Assembly: GCA_035632095.1 (NCBI GenBank)
Contig: DASQHM010000056.1
Span: forward strand, 1 to 13,525
Source: DASQHM01 sp035632095
Lineage (GTDB): Bacteria; Pseudomonadota; Alphaproteobacteria; Ferrovibrionales; Ferrovibrionaceae
DNA: 13,525 nucleotides
Reading direction: 5' to 3'
Position numbers and translations under genes: made by a program
In this document: piece by piece, positions 12,020-13,525 of the stretch
Numbering within the stretch: the first letter of the stretch is position 1
How the letters are laid out: every line of letters begins with the position of its first letter
The notes under the pieces: model-generated
What the model was told of the DNA's origin: nothing
The model's database searches: none
The model's input: the letters and a program-made list of their open reading frames with translations, nothing else

Positions 12020-13234
12020 ATGCGCGCATCGGTTTTGGGTCGTTGGGCTCGGAGGATTGCCTGGTGCATGGGGGCGGCACTCCTGTCCGCTCTGTGGATA
12101 ACCGTCGCGGCAGCCCGGCCGGTAGCGAGCAATGTGCGGATCGGCGACAATGGCGGCGCCACCCGATTCGTGCTGGACGTCAGCGAGCCGGTCGCCTTTG
12201 AAATCTTCGTTCTGGCCGACCCCTATCGCGTGGTGGTCGACTTGCCCGACATGCAATGGCAGTTGCCCTCGGTCGCCAGCACCCAGTCGCGCGGCCTCGT
12301 CCTTGGTTATCGCTTTGGCCAATTCCGGCCGGGGACGGCGCGCATGGTGCTGGACGTAGCTGGACCAGTCGAGGTGGCGAAAGCGTTTCTGCTGCCGGCC
12401 GCGAACGGGCAGCCAAGCCGCTTCGTCCTGGACCTGAAAACCACCGACCGGCAGAGCTTTCTCGATGCCGTGCGCCGCAACCGGCCGCAAGTCCCGCAAC
12501 CGGCCGCCTTCGCGCCGGTCGCGCCCCCGCCGAAGCCGGCGCAAGCTCATGGGCGCAAGATCATCGTCATCGATGCGGGCCATGGCGGCGTCGATCCGGG
12601 CACCATTGCCACGGATGGCGCGTTCGAAAAGACGCTCACGCTCGCGCTCGCGAAGGAAGTGCAGCACAAGCTGGCCGCGAACGGCCGCTATCGCGTCTTG
12701 ATGACGCGATCGGACGACAGCTTTGTCGAGCTTCGCGACCGCGTGCAGTATGCGCGCGAAGCGGGGGCCGATCTTTTCATTTCCCTGCATGCCGACGCGG
12801 TCCGCGATCATGGAGTGCGCGGCGGTACCGTCTATACCCTGTCGCAAACGGCTTCCGACAAGGAAGCCGAAGCCTTGGCGAGCGAAGAAAATCGCTCCGA
12901 CCTCATAGCCGGCGTGGATCTCAGCGGCGAAAGTGACCAGGTCACCTCGATCCTGATCGATCTCGCCCAGCGCGAGACCCTGAATCACTCGGCCGCATTT
13001 GCGCAGATGCTGGTCGACGAACTCGGCCGTCGGGTCGTCATGCACACCAACGGCCATCGCTTCGCCGGCTTCCGCGTTCTCAAGGCGCCCGATGTGCCCT
13101 CGGTCCTGATCGAGGCGGGCTACCTGTCGAACCATCAGGACGAAAGCATGCTGCGATCGCCTGCCGGCAAGGCCAAATTGGCCGACGCCATCCAGCGGGC
13201 CGTGGACCGTTACTTCGCCGCGGAAAAAAGCTGA
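12020..13234 (+). CDS. amiC: N-acetylmuramoyl-L-alanine amidase (AMIN + Amidase_3)
   Basis: A 404-residue periplasmic amidase that cleaves the bond between N-acetylmuramic acid and L-alanine in peptidoglycan, as needed for daughter-cell separation. A signal peptide (residues 1-32, RRIAWCMGAALLSALWITVAAA) precedes an AMIN domain at about 36-142, which targets the septum or cell wall. A Pro/Ala linker follows (155-178, PQVPQPAAFAPVAPPPKPA), then Amidase_3 from 180. Zinc ligands are H188 (DAGHGG), E203 (GAFEK) and H257 (SLHAD); the catalytic Glu is E365 (IEAGYLSN). The frame is open back to a TTG at 11993, but the ATG at 12020 gives a proper signal peptide and lies just beyond the predicted transcription start. 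A further ATG at 12068 would truncate the n-region. It is followed by a PBP1A gene, the usual alphaproteobacterial order. Confidence 0.95.
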   Translation: MRASVLGRWARRIAWCMGAALLSALWITVAAARPVASNVRIGDNGGATRFVLDVSEPVAFEIFVLADPYRVVVDLPDMQWQLPSVASTQSRGLVLGYRFGQFRPGTARMVLDVAGPVEVAKAFLLPAANGQPSRFVLDLKTTDRQSFLDAVRRNRPQVPQPAAFAPVAPPPKPAQAHGRKIIVIDAGHGGVDPGTIATDGAFEKTLTLALAKEVQHKLAANGRYRVLMTRSDDSFVELRDRVQYAREAGADLFISLHADAVRDHGVRGGTVYTLSQTASDKEAEALASEENRSDLIAGVDLSGESDQVTSILIDLAQRETLNHSAAFAQMLVDELGRRVVMHTNGHRFAGFRVLKAPDVPSVLIEAGYLSNHQDESMLRSPAGKAKLADAIQRAVDRYFAAEKS

Positions 13235-13427
13235 CACGCCGCCGGGTGCGCGCCCCCCGGCCAAGGCGCCCGTGTTGCGGTATTGCTGCTAGACGCGGCA
13301 TTTAATGCGGTTTCGTTAAGTATTTTCTGCCATTACCGTGACACGATTAGCGGCAAGACTCGCAAAGTGTTACTGTGCCGCCTGAGCGGGCGGCGCGGCA
13401 TTTGGCCCCGGCGGCATCGACCTGACT
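13235..13427 (+). other. Intergenic region between amidase and PBP1A genes
   Basis: This 193-base gap has a GC-rich hairpin just after the amidase stop: GCCGGG (13241-13246) and CCCGGC (13256-13261) with a 9-base loop and no T-run. It may slow decay or partly terminate transcription. A more AT-rich stretch (about 13295-13380) could hold a separate PBP1A promoter, but I find no convincing -35/-10 pair. A GACTC site (GANTC, the CcrM methylation sequence) occurs at 13357-13361. No small ORF is supported. Confidence 0.4.
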
Positions 13428-13525
13428 ATGCGCATCATTCGGTTCTTCGCGACATTGCTCGCGGTCATCGCCTTCGCTGCGTTGCTTGGCGTGGCGGTGG
13501 TCATTTACGGCTTGTGGCACTTCGG
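13428..13525 (+). CDS. mrcA: Penicillin-binding protein 1A, N-terminal part only
   Basis: Only the first 32 codons are present. The ATG at 13428 begins MRIIRFFATLLAVIAFAALL and continues GVAVVIYGLWHFG. A short basic start is followed by a single transmembrane helix (about residues 6-28) and WHFG, which is how alphaproteobacterial PBP1A proteins (bifunctional transglycosylase/transpeptidase, GT51 plus transpeptidase domain) begin. Location after an AmiC-type amidase gene supports the call, since the two are neighbours in many Hyphomicrobiales. The catalytic domains lie beyond the window, so a different inner-membrane protein cannot be excluded. Confidence 0.75.
   Translation, partial: MRIIRFFATLLAVIAFAALLGVAVVIYGLWHF

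Noticed and set aside
13241..13261. Intrinsic terminator after the amidase
   Set aside because: The GC hairpin is real as symmetry, but no T-run follows, and PBP1A may be cotranscribed.
11936..13264. 442-codon minus-strand frame antisense to the amidase
   Set aside because: The amidase is certain from its zinc and catalytic residues; the antisense product is low-complexity and unrecognisable.
13302..13319. Possible CtrA site (two TTAA half-sites) upstream of PBP1A
   Set aside because: The half-sites are 10 bases apart, not the 7 of the TTAA-N7-TTAA consensus.

Overview
The window is GC-rich, densely coded bacterial chromosome. Its right half has the order RNase E / divergent AmiC-type amidase / PBP1A. 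Together with an RNase E whose S1 domain carries a long acidic insertion and whose tail ends in a GWW motif, this points to an alphaproteobacterium, most likely of the order Hyphomicrobiales (Rhizobiales). No rRNA, tRNA, CRISPR array, insertion sequence or phage gene was seen. The setting is core chromosome with one accessory-looking cassette at the left end.

Left end (about 1-2100, minus strand): four genes are joined by successive 4-base start/stop overlaps. In order of transcription they are a six-helix membrane protein, a small winged-helix regulator, a membrane-anchored alpha/beta hydrolase, and the start of a YciB/IspZ-like membrane protein that runs off the window. A consensus-like promoter precedes the first gene. 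Its -10 element lies inside a perfect 12-bp inverted repeat, so the cassette is probably repressed by its own regulator.

Middle (2138-5930, minus strand): a periplasmic DsbA/ScsC-like thiol oxidoreductase, glycerol kinase (glpK, TTG start), and a BepA-like M48 metalloprotease with TPR repeats. The protease stop codon overlaps the glpK start. A sigma70-like promoter lies just upstream of the protease gene.

Middle right (5857-8537, plus strand): a predicted lipoprotein of the gamma-glutamyltransferase superfamily has altered catalytic-site sequence. It is translationally coupled (GTGA overlap) to a class I PLP aminotransferase. The two may form a small amino-acid or peptide-processing unit whose substrate is unknown.

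Right end (8547-13525): rne converges on the aminotransferase gene with only 9 bases between the stop codons. It is preceded by a roughly 0.5-kb non-coding region shared with the divergent amidase gene. This region holds a candidate promoter for each gene and, on the rne side, a long leader with strong potential hairpins, one of which would display a CCUCCUCCC (anti-Shine-Dalgarno-like) loop. The periplasmic amidase (cell-wall cleavage at division) is followed by the first 32 codons of a PBP1A-type peptidoglycan synthase. The parts that look least described are the autoregulated four-gene cassette, the GGT-like lipoprotein and the rne leader.
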